Of a stretch of 64,000 nucleotides of DNA, positions 42,030 to 52,226 are shown one piece after another; the first letter of the stretch is position 1; every line of letters starts with the position of its first letter. The notes beneath the pieces are model-generated. The model was not told where the DNA came from. It saw only the letters and a list, made by a program, of their open reading frames with translations, and did not search any database. Origin of the DNA: Enterobacteriaceae endosymbiont of Plateumaris rustica (GTDB lineage: Bacteria > Pseudomonadota > Gammaproteobacteria > Enterobacterales > Enterobacteriaceae); NCBI RefSeq assembly GCF_012562965.1, contig NZ_CP046228.1, positions 126,325-190,324 of the forward strand, given 5' to 3'. The position numbers and the translations under genes are program-made.

Positions 42030-42114
42030 TACCGAAGATCGGATTTGAACCGATATATCATAAAATGATAATTGATTTTGAATCAACTGCGTTTACCTAT
42101 TTCGCCACTTCGGT
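42030..42114 (-). tRNA. tRNA-Leu (CAA)
   Basis: Class II cloverleaf: acceptor ACCGAAG/CTTCGGT, anticodon stem GTTGA/TCAAT with loop TTCAAAA (anticodon CAA), long variable arm ATCATTTTATGAT and T-arm ATCGG/TTCAAAT/CCGAT. Discriminator A, the leucine identity base. Very similar to E. coli leuX. CCA is not encoded. A minus-strand TATAAT at 42143-42138 is well placed as its -10 box, but I see no good -35. Confidence 0.96.
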
Positions 42115-42206
42115 ATAATTTTTTAAAATACGAACTTATTATAACATATAATTATTTATTATATTTATTTAATATATAAAAAATATAATATTTTTTTATA
42201 ATTATC

Positions 42207-42236
42207 TTGACAATAATATATTATTAATAATACAAT
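42207..42236 (+). promoter_or_regulatory. Sigma-70 promoter for tRNA-Asn
   Basis: A perfect TTGACA at 42207-42212, 18-base spacer, and TACAAT at 42231-42236 (one mismatch to consensus). The predicted start near 42243 is about 12 bases before the tRNA, matching the geometry of the tRNA-Asp promoter in this window. Confidence 0.75.
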
Positions 42237-42254
42237 CAACTCGTATTTTGATAA

Positions 42255-42327
42255 TCCTCTGTAGTTCAGTTGGTAGAACGGCGGACTGTTAATCCGTATG
42301 TCACTGGTTCGAATCCAGTCAGGGGAG
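42255..42327 (+). tRNA. tRNA-Asn (GTT)
   Basis: Almost identical to E. coli tRNA-Asn: acceptor TCCTCTG/CAGGGGA (one T-G pair), D-arm with AGTTGGTAGA, anticodon loop CTGTTAA (anticodon GTT), T-arm CTGGT/TCGAATC. Discriminator G. CCA is not encoded. Confidence 0.97.
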
Positions 42328-42451
42328 TAAAATAATTAGTAATTTTTTTATTAATAAAGATATTTTATTAAATTATTTGTAATTTTATTTATATAATTGT
42401 AAATTTTAATTATTCTTTATTATATAATTTTTAATATTTATTTTTATAAAT

Positions 42452-43396
42452 ATGAATTTAAAAAATCTTCTTAAAATAGATAATTTAAATAAATTATTAT
42501 CTATTATAGATATGGTTCGTTGGGCTACTAATTGTTTTAGCATATCTAATATATGGTATGGACATGGTACTGATAATCCTTTAGATGAATCTATTCAATT
42601 AATATTACCTATATTAGGATTATCACCTTATGTATGGAATTATGTATATAATACAAAATTAACCTTTCAAAAACGTAAATTAATATTTCAATTAGTATAT
42701 AAAAGAATAAAAAATAGAATACCTGTAGTATATTTAACTAATAAAACTTGGTTTTGTGGACATGAGTTATATATTGATCAAAGAGTATTGATTCCTAGAT
42801 CACCAATATCAGAATTAATTAATAATAAATTTAAATCTAATGGATTAAAATTAGAATTTATTCCTAAAAATATATTAGATTTATGTACTGGTAGTGGATG
42901 TATTGCTATTGCATGTGCATATTTATTTCCTAATTCTAATATAGATGCTATAGATATTTCTTTAGATGCTATCAATGTTACTAAACATAATATTAAATTA
43001 CATGGTTTAGAAAACCGTATCACTCCTATTCATAGTAATTTGTTTGATAAATTATATATTTTTCATTGTTATGATTTAATAATAACTAATCCACCTTATG
43101 TTAATAAAAAAGAAATTAAATATTTACCTAAAGAATATTTATATGAACCTCAATTAGGATTAATATCTGAGGATTATGGACTAGATATTATTAATAAAAT
43201 TTTATTGAATTCTTTTTTTTACCTTAAAAAACACGGTATTTTGATTTGTGAAGTTGGTAATCAAATGAAATATATAATAAAAAAATATCATTTTATAAAG
43301 TTTAAATGGTTAAAAATGGAAAATGGAGGTATAGGTATATTTAAAATAAATCGTAATACAATAGAAAAAATAAGAAAAATAAAGAGGAAAAAGTAA
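42452..43396 (+). CDS. prmB: Ribosomal protein uL3 glutamine methyltransferase PrmB
   Basis: SAM-dependent N5-glutamine methylation of ribosomal protein L3. 314 residues, E. coli 310. SAM motif [16 protein letters not shown] near residue 143 and the catalytic NPPY in [14 protein letters not shown] near residue 210. The related PrmC has the same motif, but the N-terminal region and the position directly before aroC are those of PrmB. Ends 4 bases before aroC starts and carries the aroC ribosome site (GAGGAAAAAG) in its last codons. Confidence 0.93.
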   Translation: MNLKNLLKIDNLNKLLSIIDMVRWATNCFSISNIWYGHGTDNPLDESIQLILPILGLSPYVWNYVYNTKLTFQKRKLIFQLVYKRIKNRIPVVYLTNKTWFCGHELYIDQRVLIPRSPISELINNKFKSNGLKLEFIPKNILDLCTGSGCIAIACAYLFPNSNIDAIDISLDAINVTKHNIKLHGLENRITPIHSNLFDKLYIFHCYDLIITNPPYVNKKEIKYLPKEYLYEPQLGLISEDYGLDIINKILLNSFFYLKKHGILICEVGNQMKYIIKKYHFIKFKWLKMENGGIGIFKINRNTIEKIRKIKRKK

Positions 43397-43400
43397 AAAT

Positions 43401-44480
43401 ATGTCAGGTAATAGTATTGGAAAAATATTTCGTGTAACTACATATGGTGAGTCTCATGGAATTTCTTTAGGATGTATTGTAGATGGGGTTCCACCTGGTA
43501 TCCCTTTAGAAGAAAATGATTTACAAAAAGATTTGGATAAAAGAAAACCAGGAAATTCAAAATATACATCTCAAAGAAAAGAATTAGATAAAATTAAAAT
43601 TATGTCTGGAATATTCAATGGTTTAACTACTGGAACAAGTATTGGTCTTATGATTAAAAATTTGGATCAAAGATCACAAGATTATAATAATATTAAAAAT
43701 ATATTTCGTCCTGGACATGCTGATTATACTTATGAAAAAAAATACGGTATAAGAGATTATAGAGGTGGCGGACGTTCTTCGGCAAGAGAAACAACTATGC
43801 GAGTTGCTGCTGGTGCAATTGCAAAAAAATATTTATTAATAAAATTTAATACTAAAATAAGAGGTTATCTATCACAAATGGGTAACATAATTTGCAATTT
43901 TAAAAGTTGGTCTGAAGTAAATAAAAATCCTTTTTTTTGTCCTAATGTTGATCAAGTACAAAACTTAAAAAATATGATAAATAATTTAAAAAAAATAGGT
44001 AATTCCATAGGAGCTAAAATTACTATTATTGTAGAAAATATTCCAGTAGGGTTAGGTGAACCAGTTTTTGATAAATTAGATGCAGATTTAGCTCATTCTT
44101 TAATGAGTATAAATGCTGTTAAAGGAATAGAAATAGGTGATGGATTTAAATGTATAAATACACTTGGTAGTGATTACCGTGATGAGATTAGATCTAATGG
44201 ATTTCAAAGTAATCATTCTGGAGGTATTTTGGGAGGTATTAGTACAGGACAAAATATTATTATTAATTTTGCAATAAAACCTACTTCTAGTATTTCTACT
44301 ATAGGAAAAACAATAGATATAAATAATAATGAAGTTCAATGTACAACACAAGGAAGACATGATCCTTGTGTTGGAATAAGAGCAGTACCTATAGGAGAAG
44401 CAATGGTAGCAATAACACTATTAGATCATTTATTACGTTTTCGTGCACAATGTGCTGATGTTTATGAAAAATTAATTTAA
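43401..44480 (+). CDS. aroC: Chorismate synthase
   Basis: FMN-dependent last step of the shikimate pathway; chorismate feeds aromatic amino-acid provisioning. 359 residues, E. coli 361. Family signatures [18 protein letters not shown] near residue 13, the [21 protein letters not shown] region near residue 105, [19 protein letters not shown] and the C-terminal [18 protein letters not shown]. Its last nine bases overlap the 3' end of the convergent peroxiredoxin gene. Confidence 0.97.
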   Translation: MSGNSIGKIFRVTTYGESHGISLGCIVDGVPPGIPLEENDLQKDLDKRKPGNSKYTSQRKELDKIKIMSGIFNGLTTGTSIGLMIKNLDQRSQDYNNIKNIFRPGHADYTYEKKYGIRDYRGGGRSSARETTMRVAAGAIAKKYLLIKFNTKIRGYLSQMGNIICNFKSWSEVNKNPFFCPNVDQVQNLKNMINNLKKIGNSIGAKITIIVENIPVGLGEPVFDKLDADLAHSLMSINAVKGIEIGDGFKCINTLGSDYRDEIRSNGFQSNHSGGILGGISTGQNIIINFAIKPTSSISTIGKTIDINNNEVQCTTQGRHDPCVGIRAVPIGEAMVAITLLDHLLRFRAQCADVYEKLI

Positions 44481-45077
44481 TTCATTTATATTATTAGTTA
44501 AATAATCAGAAATACCTATTGATGTAGGTATTATGCTTTTTTTACCTTTTTTCCATTGAGCAGGACATACTTCACCATATTTTTCATAATGTTTTAAAGC
44601 ATCAATCATTCTTATTATTTCATTAATATTTCTACCAAATGGTAAATCATTTATTGATTGATGTCTTATAATTCCTTTTTTATCTATTAAAAATGAAGCT
44701 CTTAATGCAATACTTAATTCAGGATGTTCAATACCATATTTTTTTTGAATTTCTTTTTTTAAATCAGATACTATTACAAATTTTATTTTTCCAATACCTC
44801 CCTTTTGAATAGGAGTATTACGCCATGCGCTATGAGTAAATTGTGAATCACATGAAATACCTAAAATTTTTACATTTCTTTTATTAAAATCATTATAATG
44901 ATTATTAAATGATATTATTTCAGATGGACAAACAAATGTAAAATCCAAAGGCCAAAAAAATATAACAGTAATTTTATTTTTAGAAAATTCTATAAAATTA
45001 AAATTATCAATAATTGAACCATTACTTAAAACAGCTGAAGCATTAAAATCAGGTGCTTTTTTTGTGACTAAAACCAT
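44472..45077 (-). CDS. 2-Cys peroxiredoxin (AhpC/Prx1 family)
   Basis: Thiol peroxidase removing hydrogen peroxide and organic peroxides. 201 residues. Peroxidatic cysteine in [12 protein letters not shown] near residue 51 and resolving cysteine in [15 protein letters not shown] near residue 170, followed by the YL-containing C-terminal helix of typical 2-Cys enzymes. It looks closer to the eukaryote-like Prx1 subgroup than to E. coli AhpC, so I leave the symbol open. No AhpF-type reductase is nearby. The stop lies inside the aroC 3' end. Confidence 0.88.
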   Translation of the reverse strand: MVLVTKKAPDFNASAVLSNGSIIDNFNFIEFSKNKITVIFFWPLDFTFVCPSEIISFNNHYNDFNKRNVKILGISCDSQFTHSAWRNTPIQKGGIGKIKFVIVSDLKKEIQKKYGIEHPELSIALRASFLIDKKGIIRHQSINDLPFGRNINEIIRMIDALKHYEKYGEVCPAQWKKGKKSIIPTSIGISDYLTNNINELN

Positions 45078-45214
45078 AATAATTTCCTAAAATTTTGTTT
45101 GATAAAATATAATTTTTTATGTTATTTTATATAATAATCAGTTATGATTCAATTAATTATTTTAAAATATAAAAATAATTATAATTTTAATTATTAAAGT
45201 AAGGAATAAACTAA

Positions 45215-45559
45215 ATGAATTTTTTTATTTCTAACATAGAAGCAGCTACTAATAATGGAATACATTCTAAAGATAATATTATTTCTTTATTTATTATGAT
45301 TTTAATTTTTGGTATAATATGTTATTTTATTATAATTAAACCTCAAAATAAAAAAGATAAAGAAAAAAAAAAATTAATAGATTCTTTATCAAATGGAGAT
45401 GAAATATTAACAACTGGAGGAATTATTGGTAAAATTGTTAAAATTTCAGATTATGGATATATTACTATTTTAATAAATAATAATAATCAAATTATTATTA
45501 GAAAAGATTTTATTATTGCAATTGTACCTAAGGGTACTATAAAAAAAAATTTCTCATAA
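45215..45559 (+). CDS. yajC: Sec translocon accessory protein YajC
   Basis: Small single-pass inner-membrane partner of SecDF. 114 residues, E. coli 110. One membrane helix around residues 25-45 (LFIMILIFGIICYFIIIKPQ) followed by the conserved cytoplasmic pattern IKPQNKKDKEKKK and LSNGDEILTTGGIIGKI. Immediately upstream of secD and secF as in E. coli; queA and tgt, which precede it there, are not. Confidence 0.93.
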   Translation: MNFFISNIEAATNNGIHSKDNIISLFIMILIFGIICYFIIIKPQNKKDKEKKKLIDSLSNGDEILTTGGIIGKIVKISDYGYITILINNNNQIIIRKDFIIAIVPKGTIKKNFS

Positions 45560-45583
45560 TTTATTATTAATAGGAATTGTATT

Positions 45584-47413
45584 GTGTTAAATAAATATTA
45601 TTGGTGGCAATATATTCTGATAGTTTTATTTATAATAATTGGTATTATATATTCACTACCAAATATATACAGAGATATTCCTATAATAAAAATTAAAATT
45701 TTAAAAAAAAATTTTTCTAAAGTAAAAATTTTAGCAAATCTTAAAAAAGAATTAAATTCTAATCAAATTCAATATAAAAAATTTTTTATAAATAAAAATA
45801 ATATATTTATAATATTCAATGATGTAGTAAATCAATTACAAGCATATGAAATAATTAAAGAAAATTCACATAAAAAATATACTGTTATAGTAAAATTAAT
45901 TTCATCTATTCCAAAATGGTTATTATTTTTAAAAGCAAAACCAATAAAATTAGGATTAGATTTAAGAGGTGGTATATATTTTTTATTGAAAATAAACAAT
46001 AATTATATTTTTCAAAAATTACGAGAACAAAATATCGAAGATTTAAAATTAATTTTAAAAGATAAAAAAATCTCATTTAATTTAAATAAATCACATTATT
46101 TTAACTATAAAATTTTTTTTAAAAATAATATTATAAGAAATAAAGTATTTAATTTTTTAAAAAAAAATAATAATAATTTTGTTAATTATACCATGATTAA
46201 TAATGGATTATTAATTACTATGAAAAATAAATGGTTTTTAGAATTAAAAAAATCTATTATAGAAAATAATATAGATGTATTACGTAAAAGAGTTAATCAA
46301 ATAGGTATTTCTGATTCTATAGTACAAAGAAAAGGAATAAATAATATTATTATAGAACTTCCAGGAATACAAAATCTTTCAGAAGCAAAAGAAATAATAG
46401 GTAGTACAGCAACATTAGAATTTCATTTAGTTAATAATAATATAAATAATATTCAAAATAAAAATTTTTCTTATTATATATGGAATAATAAAATTCCTCT
46501 TTTTTTAAATAAAAAGATAATAATTGATGGATCAAATATTATTCATTCAAATATTAGTAGAGATGAATATAATCAACCTCAAGTTAATATTTTTTTAGAT
46601 AAAAAAGGTGGAGATATTTTATCTAAATTTTCTGAAAAACATATTGGAGATAATATTGCAACAGTACTTGTAAATTATATAAATAGTAATAAAAAAGATA
46701 TAAAAGGTAATATAATACAAAATAAAAAAGAAGAAATAATAAATGTAGCAACTATACAGTCAAAATTAAATAATAGTTTTAAAATAACTGGTTTAAAAAA
46801 TATAAAAGAAGCAAAAAAATTATCAATTTTATTAAGATCTGGTTCATTAAGTGCACCTATACAAATAATAGAGGAACAGAATATTGGACCTTCAATTGGA
46901 CAAGAAAATATTAAACAAGGAATAAAAGCTTGTATTATAGGTATTTTAATATGTATTATATTTATGATATTTTATTATCGTATATTTGGTATAATTGCAA
47001 TTATTGCTTTATTTATTAATTTAATTTTTACTATGAGTTTTCTTTCTCTTTTACCCGGAGCGACATTAACAATGTCTGGTATTGCAGGAATAGTTTTAAC
47101 TTTAGCTATTGCTATAGATGCAAATGTTTTAATTAATGAAAGAATTAAAGAAGAATTAAATAATAAAATATCTATTCAAAAAGCTATAGATTATGGTTAT
47201 AAAGGAGCTTTTTCTAGTATTTTTGATGCAAATATAACTACATTAATTACTTCTTGTGTTTTATATAGCTTAGGTTCTAGAGAAATACAAGGATTTGCTA
47301 TTACTACTTTTATTGGTATTTTAACATCTATGTTTACTTCTATAATTATCACTAGAGCAATAGTAAATATTATTTATGGTGGTAAAAAAATAAAAAAACT
47401 ACCTATTCAATAA
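45584..47413 (+). CDS. secD: Protein translocase subunit SecD
   Basis: RND-type membrane protein that uses proton motive force to help complete export. 609 residues, E. coli 615. The start is GTG at 45584 with TAGGAA about 8 bases upstream; reading MLNKYYWWQY matches the start of E. coli SecD, which also uses GTG. First helix at residues 10-27, D1 signature KLGLDLRGGIYFLL near residue 123, and six membrane helices after residue 440 with AGIVLTLAIAIDANVLINERIKEEL. Confidence 0.95.
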   Translation: MLNKYYWWQYILIVLFIIIGIIYSLPNIYRDIPIIKIKILKKNFSKVKILANLKKELNSNQIQYKKFFINKNNIFIIFNDVVNQLQAYEIIKENSHKKYTVIVKLISSIPKWLLFLKAKPIKLGLDLRGGIYFLLKINNNYIFQKLREQNIEDLKLILKDKKISFNLNKSHYFNYKIFFKNNIIRNKVFNFLKKNNNNFVNYTMINNGLLITMKNKWFLELKKSIIENNIDVLRKRVNQIGISDSIVQRKGINNIIIELPGIQNLSEAKEIIGSTATLEFHLVNNNINNIQNKNFSYYIWNNKIPLFLNKKIIIDGSNIIHSNISRDEYNQPQVNIFLDKKGGDILSKFSEKHIGDNIATVLVNYINSNKKDIKGNIIQNKKEEIINVATIQSKLNNSFKITGLKNIKEAKKLSILLRSGSLSAPIQIIEEQNIGPSIGQENIKQGIKACIIGILICIIFMIFYYRIFGIIAIIALFINLIFTMSFLSLLPGATLTMSGIAGIVLTLAIAIDANVLINERIKEELNNKISIQKAIDYGYKGAFSSIFDANITTLITSCVLYSLGSREIQGFAITTFIGILTSMFTSIIITRAIVNIIYGGKKIKKLPIQ

Positions 47414-47453
47414 TATTAATTATTCATAATATATATGGAGAATATTAAATAAT

Positions 47454-48413
47454 ATGTATTTTTTTTTTAATAAAATAAAAAAAATTAAACAAAATAAATT
47501 ACAATTATATGATTTTATGAAATGGAGTAATCATGCTTTAATTATTTCAGCAATTTTAATTATATTATCTATAATAATTATATTATCTAAAGGTTTAAAT
47601 TGGGGAATAGATTTTACAGGTGGTACAATTATAGAACTACATTTTAAAAATCCAATTCATGAAATTAATAATACTAGATTATTAATTCAAAAATTATATT
47701 CTTCAAAAATTGAAATTAATTTAATAAATAATAATCATAATTTAACTATCAAATTATCAAAAAATCAATATATACATAAAAATAATCAAATAATTGAACC
47801 TAAATTAATAAATTTAATCCAAAAATTATATAAACAAAAATTTACAATAAAAAAAATAGAATATATAGGTCCTAATATAGGTAAAAATTTAATTTTATCT
47901 GGTATTGCTACGATAATGATTACTTTAATAGGTATTTGGATATATGTAGGATTACGTTTTGAATGGCATTTAGCAGGTAGTACAATAATATCTTTATTAC
48001 ATGATTTAATTATTACTATAGGAATAATTTCTATATTTTCTATTGAAATAGATCTTTCTATTATTTCTTCACTCATGTCTATAATTTGTTATTCACTTAA
48101 TGATAGTATTGTTATCTCGGATAGAATTCGTGAAAATTGTTATAAATTAAATAATTATAATATGTATAAAATTATTAATTTATCAATTAATCAAACTTTT
48201 AAAAGAAGTATTATTACTTCATTAACAGTTTTAACTATGATATTTATTTTATATATTTTTGGAGGTATTATATTACATAATTTTTCTTTAATTATGTTTA
48301 TAGGTGTAATTTTTGGAACTATATCTTCTGTATATATAGTATCATCCATAGCATTAAAAATAGGTATGAATGTTAATCATATGATTGTTATTGATTATAA
48401 AAATAATAATTAA
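47454..48413 (+). CDS. secF: Protein translocase subunit SecF
   Basis: Partner of SecD. 319 residues, E. coli 323. First helix at about residues 27-46, then GLNWGIDFTGGTIIEL, and five more helices with the conserved block LIITIGIISIFSIEIDLS and YSLNDSIVISDRIREN. In E. coli the latter reads YSLNDTIVVSDRIREN, so it is well kept. The GGAG ribosome site is 13 bases before the ATG, rather far. The gene ends 12 bases before the convergent tRNA-Leu(CAG). Confidence 0.95.
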   Translation: MYFFFNKIKKIKQNKLQLYDFMKWSNHALIISAILIILSIIIILSKGLNWGIDFTGGTIIELHFKNPIHEINNTRLLIQKLYSSKIEINLINNNHNLTIKLSKNQYIHKNNQIIEPKLINLIQKLYKQKFTIKKIEYIGPNIGKNLILSGIATIMITLIGIWIYVGLRFEWHLAGSTIISLLHDLIITIGIISIFSIEIDLSIISSLMSIICYSLNDSIVISDRIRENCYKLNNYNMYKIINLSINQTFKRSIITSLTVLTMIFILYIFGGIILHNFSLIMFIGVIFGTISSVYIVSSIALKIGMNVNHMIVIDYKNNN

Positions 48414-48424
48414 ATTAAATTTTT

Positions 48425-48510
48425 TGCGAAGAGAGGGATTTGAACCCTCAATATCATAATTGATACTAATATCTGAAATTAGTGCGTTTACCAAGTTTCG
48501 CCACCTTCGC
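48425..48510 (-). tRNA. tRNA-Leu (CAG)
   Basis: Class II cloverleaf: acceptor GCGAAGG/TCTTCGC with a terminal G-T pair, anticodon stem CTAAT/ATTAG with loop TTCAGAT (anticodon CAG), variable arm TATCAATTATGATA and T-arm GAGGG/TTCAAAT/CCCTC. Discriminator A. Closest to the E. coli CAG isoacceptor. CCA not encoded. Confidence 0.96.
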
Positions 48511-48816
48511 TAATTTATTTATAATTACTCCTTTTTTATTAAAAATATTAAAATAAAAATTAATTTTTATATCTTATTTTTAATATTATTAATAAATAAT
48601 TTATATTTTTTAATTAAAAAATATAAATAAATTAATATTATATATTTTTTACTAAATCGTAATGTACTTTTTTATTATTTAAATTTTTTTTAAAATTATA
48701 TAAGAAATATTAATAATAATTAATATAAATAAATATAAAATTTCAAATATTTTTTAAAAAAAATTACATTGCGATTTATAAATTTATTTAAAAAATAATA
48801 ATTTATAAAATATATT
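48511..48816. other. Intergenic region tRNA-Leu/apaH
   Basis: About 305 bases of near-pure A/T sequence between the 5' end of tRNA-Leu(CAG) and the 3' end of apaH. folA lies on this side of apaH in E. coli, but I find no remnant of it. No frame, hairpin or RNA gene is supported. The tRNA promoter should lie in the first 40 bases. Confidence 0.5.
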
Positions 48817-49650
48817 TTATATTTTACAATTTTGTGTATAAATTTTTTTATCTTCCCAAGATAACATTGTTAATTTATTTCCCCAACAACAACCAGTATC
48901 TAATCCCATTATATGTGGAGGTGTATATCTCCCATTTAAAGATGACCAATGTCCAAATAATATTGTATATTTTTTATAAATATTATTAGGTATTAAAAAC
49001 CATGGTTTTAATGATTTTGATACATTTTTAGGTTCTCCTTTTGTTGTCATTTCTAATGTTCCATTTTGGTAACAATATCTCATTTTTGTTAATGAATTTA
49101 TAATAAAGTTAAAACGTTTAAATCCTGTAAGTTTATTATTATTCCAATCATTTATTTGATATTTTTTATCATACATAGAAGAAAAAAATTTTGTACTATT
49201 TTTAGTTATTAAAATATTTTTTACTTCATCTGAAACAGATTGGATAATATCAATGTTATTCCATTGTGGAGTAATACCTGCATGTGTCATTATAATTTTT
49301 TTTTCTTTATTTATTTGTACTAAAGGTTGATATTTTAACCATTGTTCAACAATAATAGAAACTTTTTTATTTGCTAATAATTCTAATATTTTTTGATCAT
49401 ATATAGTACCAGTATTCGATATACCTGAATGTAAAGCTAATAAATATAGATCATGATTACCTAAAACTAATTTTATAGATTCCTGAAAATCATATAAATA
49501 AAATAATATTTTATCTGAATCAGGACCACGAGCAATAATATCTCCAGTTAACCACAACTGATCTTTTTTATAATTAAAATTAACTTTTTTTAATAAAGAT
49601 AAAAATTCATTATAATAGCCATGAATATCACCAATAATATATGTAGTCAT
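48817..49650 (-). CDS. apaH: Diadenosine tetraphosphatase ApaH
   Basis: Symmetrical Ap4A hydrolase of the metallophosphoesterase family; it also decaps Np4-capped RNAs in E. coli. 277 residues, E. coli 280. Metal-binding motifs YIIGDIHGYYNEF at the N-terminus, WLTGDIIARGPDS, LGNHDLYLLALHSG near residue 65 and FGHWSSLNGRY near residue 232. Last gene of the surA-rsmA-apaG-apaH series, 24 bases after apaG. Confidence 0.94.
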   Translation of the reverse strand: MTTYIIGDIHGYYNEFLSLLKKVNFNYKKDQLWLTGDIIARGPDSDKILFYLYDFQESIKLVLGNHDLYLLALHSGISNTGTIYDQKILELLANKKVSIIVEQWLKYQPLVQINKEKKIIMTHAGITPQWNNIDIIQSVSDEVKNILITKNSTKFFSSMYDKKYQINDWNNNKLTGFKRFNFIINSLTKMRYCYQNGTLEMTTKGEPKNVSKSLKPWFLIPNNIYKKYTILFGHWSSLNGRYTPPHIMGLDTGCCWGNKLTMLSWEDKKIYTQNCKI

Positions 49651-49674
49651 ATAATTTTTATGTATTGATTTGAA

Positions 49675-50052
49675 TTAATGAATATAAGTTTTAATTGCTA
49701 AACGAAATACAGGAATATCTACATGAAAAATATTTCCATTTTCATCTATCATAATATAATGTCCTTGCATAGTACCAATTGGAGTTTCTAAAATAGCACC
49801 ACTAGTATATTTAAAATCATTTCCTGGTTTTATATAAGGTTTTTTACCTATAACTCCTTCACCATGTATTTGAGTTTTTTTACCATTACCATTTGTTATT
49901 ATCCAATAACGACTTATTAACTGTAATAGTTTTTTACCTAAATTATTAATAGTTATAGTATATGCAAAAACATAACGATTAGATTTAGGAATAGATTGCG
50001 ATTCTATATAAATACTATTTACTTTTATATAAACTTGAGATAATGATTTCAT
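49675..50052 (-). CDS. apaG: ApaG protein
   Basis: Small beta-sandwich protein (ApaG/DUF525 domain) of unclear function, usually co-transcribed with rsmA and apaH. 125 residues, the E. coli length. Family blocks YAYTITI-type strand (seen as [20 protein letters not shown]), [24 protein letters not shown], and [14 protein letters not shown] near the end. Starts 15 bases after the rsmA stop. Confidence 0.92.
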   Translation of the reverse strand: MKSLSQVYIKVNSIYIESQSIPKSNRYVFAYTITINNLGKKLLQLISRYWIITNGNGKKTQIHGEGVIGKKPYIKPGNDFKYTSGAILETPIGTMQGHYIMIDENGNIFHVDIPVFRLAIKTYIH

Positions 50053-50067
50053 AAGTTTATATCCTTT

Positions 50068-50871
50068 TTATAAAGAATAACTATTTAATTCTAAATATTG
50101 AGCTAATTGACAATATTCTGATATTGAAACATTTTCAGCACGAATTTTATAATCTATACCAAAATAATTTAATTCATCTACAGAAAATAAATCTTTTAAA
50201 CTATTACGTAATATTTTTCTTCTCATACTAAAAGCTTTTTGTATTATTATTTTTAATAAATAAGTATTATGTAATTTATAAGGATTTTTTTTATGAGGTT
50301 TTATATATACCATATTAGATAATACTTTAGGAATAGGATAAAAAGAAATTGGCTGTATTTCTATTGAAGATTTTATTTTACAATAAAATTGTGCCATAAT
50401 ACTTAAACATCCATAATTTTTTTCTCCAGTATTTGCAGTTAAAGTGTTAACTACTTCTTTTTGCATTATAAAATTCATATCTTGTATATTATTTATATAA
50501 TTATTAAATAAATAAAAAATTAAAGTAGTAGCAATATTATATGGTAAACTTCCGAAAATACGTATTTTTTTTTCATATTTTTTAGTTAAAATATTAAAAT
50601 TAAATTTTAAAGCATTTTCTGAGAAAATTAAAACTTTAGATTTTATAATTTTTTTATTATATTTTAAATAATTTACAAAGTTCTGATCTATTTCAATAAC
50701 CGAAATAAAATTATTATATTTAGTCATAGGAATAGTCAAAGCACCTAATCCCGGTCCTATTTCTACCATAATATTAGAAGATTTAGGATTAATAATAGAA
50801 ATTATTTTATTAATAATAAACTTATCTTTTAATAAATGTTGTCCATATCTTTTTTTAAGAAAAAATTTCAT
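50068..50871 (-). CDS. rsmA: 16S rRNA adenine dimethyltransferase RsmA (KsgA)
   Basis: Dimethylates A1518 and A1519 in 16S rRNA during small-subunit assembly. 267 residues, E. coli 273. SAM motif MVEIGPGLGALTIP near residue 37 and QKEVVN near residue 137 are intact. Two conserved places differ: the active-site NLPY reads SLPY (IFGSLPYNI), and the P-KVDS block reads PIPKVLSNM. pdxA, which lies between surA and rsmA in E. coli, is missing; only 32 bases separate the two genes. Confidence 0.92.
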   Translation of the reverse strand: MKFFLKKRYGQHLLKDKFIINKIISIINPKSSNIMVEIGPGLGALTIPMTKYNNFISVIEIDQNFVNYLKYNKKIIKSKVLIFSENALKFNFNILTKKYEKKIRIFGSLPYNIATTLIFYLFNNYINNIQDMNFIMQKEVVNTLTANTGEKNYGCLSIMAQFYCKIKSSIEIQPISFYPIPKVLSNMVYIKPHKKNPYKLHNTYLLKIIIQKAFSMRRKILRNSLKDLFSVDELNYFGIDYKIRAENVSISEYCQLAQYLELNSYSL

Positions 50872-50903
50872 TTTTTATTATTTATATAATATTACTATAT
50901 AAT

Positions 50904-52226
50904 TTAATTATCATAAATGTTATTACAACATATTTTATTATTAATATTTAACATATTATTTATATATACTCCATTTAAATATGTAAAAAACCAATAGTTT
51001 AATTCTTGAAAAAATTTTTGACTAATAATAATTTCTTTTGCTTGTTGTTTAAAAAAGGATTCATTTTTTGTAATATTTTTTATATTTAATAATTTTATTA
51101 TATAATAACCATCATTTTTTTCAATAATTGGACTAATTTCATTTATTTTTAATTTATTAATAATATTCTGTATATCAAAAGATAATTCTTTTAAAAAAAT
51201 CCATTTATTATTTAATTTAGATTGAACTAATTTACTTTCATCAGAAAATAAATCTATTGCTTCGTCAAAATTTATTTTATTTTGAATAATAATTTTACGA
51301 ATATTATTAATTTTATTAATTAATTTTTTTTTATTCAAATCATATTTTTTAACAAAAATATATTTTATTAAAACCTTTTTTTTTATATTATTTTGAATTT
51401 TCAAATTATTAATTATTAATAAATAAAATCCTGAATTTGAATATATAGGACCTATTATATCTTTTATATGTACTAAATCTAAATAATTAGTAAATTTTTC
51501 TGGTAAAAAATCTTTTGTTATCCAACCTAAATCTTTTTTTTGAATATTTATTTTATTACAAAAATTTATATCTTTTTTTTTAGATAAAATAAAATTATTA
51601 TTTTTTAATTTATTTATTAAAATTTTAGTTAAATATAATTTTTTATTAAAATCGTTTTGTAAAGAATTTTTATTTATTGGTATATAAAATATAGTAATAT
51701 TATATTTTATATTTTTTTTATCTTGAATATATAAATAATTTTTTAAAGAATTTATTTCTTCATCAAATATAACAATATGATTTTTTATTTCTTCAAATTT
51801 CATTAAATTAATAATTAATTCTTTTTTTATAAAATTGTAATAGGTTTTATAATTTATTTTATTATTTATAAGTTCTTCATTAAGAAGATGAATATTAATA
51901 TGAAAATTTTTCAAAATATTATTAATAATATTATTAATATTTTTTTCTGGTATATAAATATTATAATTTGTACTTATTTGTAAAAAAATATTATTAATAA
52001 ATAAATTTTTAATAAATTCTTTATTTAAAATATTAGAATCAATAAATAAATTTTTATCTTTTTGATCATCATATACATTTAATAAATTACAAATATCTTT
52101 CTTTGTAATCATATCATTATTAATAATAATTCCTACTTGATCAATCATTTTAAATGATGCATATAAATTATTGTAATATGCTGTAAAACATAAAATAATA
52201 ATAAATATTAATTTTTTAATTCTCAT
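50904..52226 (-). CDS. surA: Periplasmic chaperone / prolyl isomerase SurA
   Basis: Escorts outer-membrane proteins through the periplasm. 440 residues, E. coli 428. An N-terminal signal peptide (IKKLIFIIILCFTAYYNNLYA) precedes the chaperone region, which starts MIDQVGIIINNDMITKKDI. Two parvulin-like repeats follow, recognised by their ends DIIGPIYSNSGFYLLIIN and EISPIIEKNDGYYIIKLL. Sequence is strongly drifted toward Asn, Lys and Ile, so catalytic activity is uncertain. Divergent from djlA; lptD, normally between the two, is absent. Confidence 0.85.
   Translation of the reverse strand: MRIKKLIFIIILCFTAYYNNLYASFKMIDQVGIIINNDMITKKDICNLLNVYDDQKDKNLFIDSNILNKEFIKNLFINNIFLQISTNYNIYIPEKNINNIINNILKNFHINIHLLNEELINNKINYKTYYNFIKKELIINLMKFEEIKNHIVIFDEEINSLKNYLYIQDKKNIKYNITIFYIPINKNSLQNDFNKKLYLTKILINKLKNNNFILSKKKDINFCNKINIQKKDLGWITKDFLPEKFTNYLDLVHIKDIIGPIYSNSGFYLLIINNLKIQNNIKKKVLIKYIFVKKYDLNKKKLINKINNIRKIIIQNKINFDEAIDLFSDESKLVQSKLNNKWIFLKELSFDIQNIINKLKINEISPIIEKNDGYYIIKLLNIKNITKNESFFKQQAKEIIISQKFFQELNYWFFTYLNGVYINNMLNINNKICCNNIYDN

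Noticed and set aside
47786..48076. 96-codon open frame opposite secF
   Set aside because: Antisense shadow of a conserved membrane gene with no supporting start signal.
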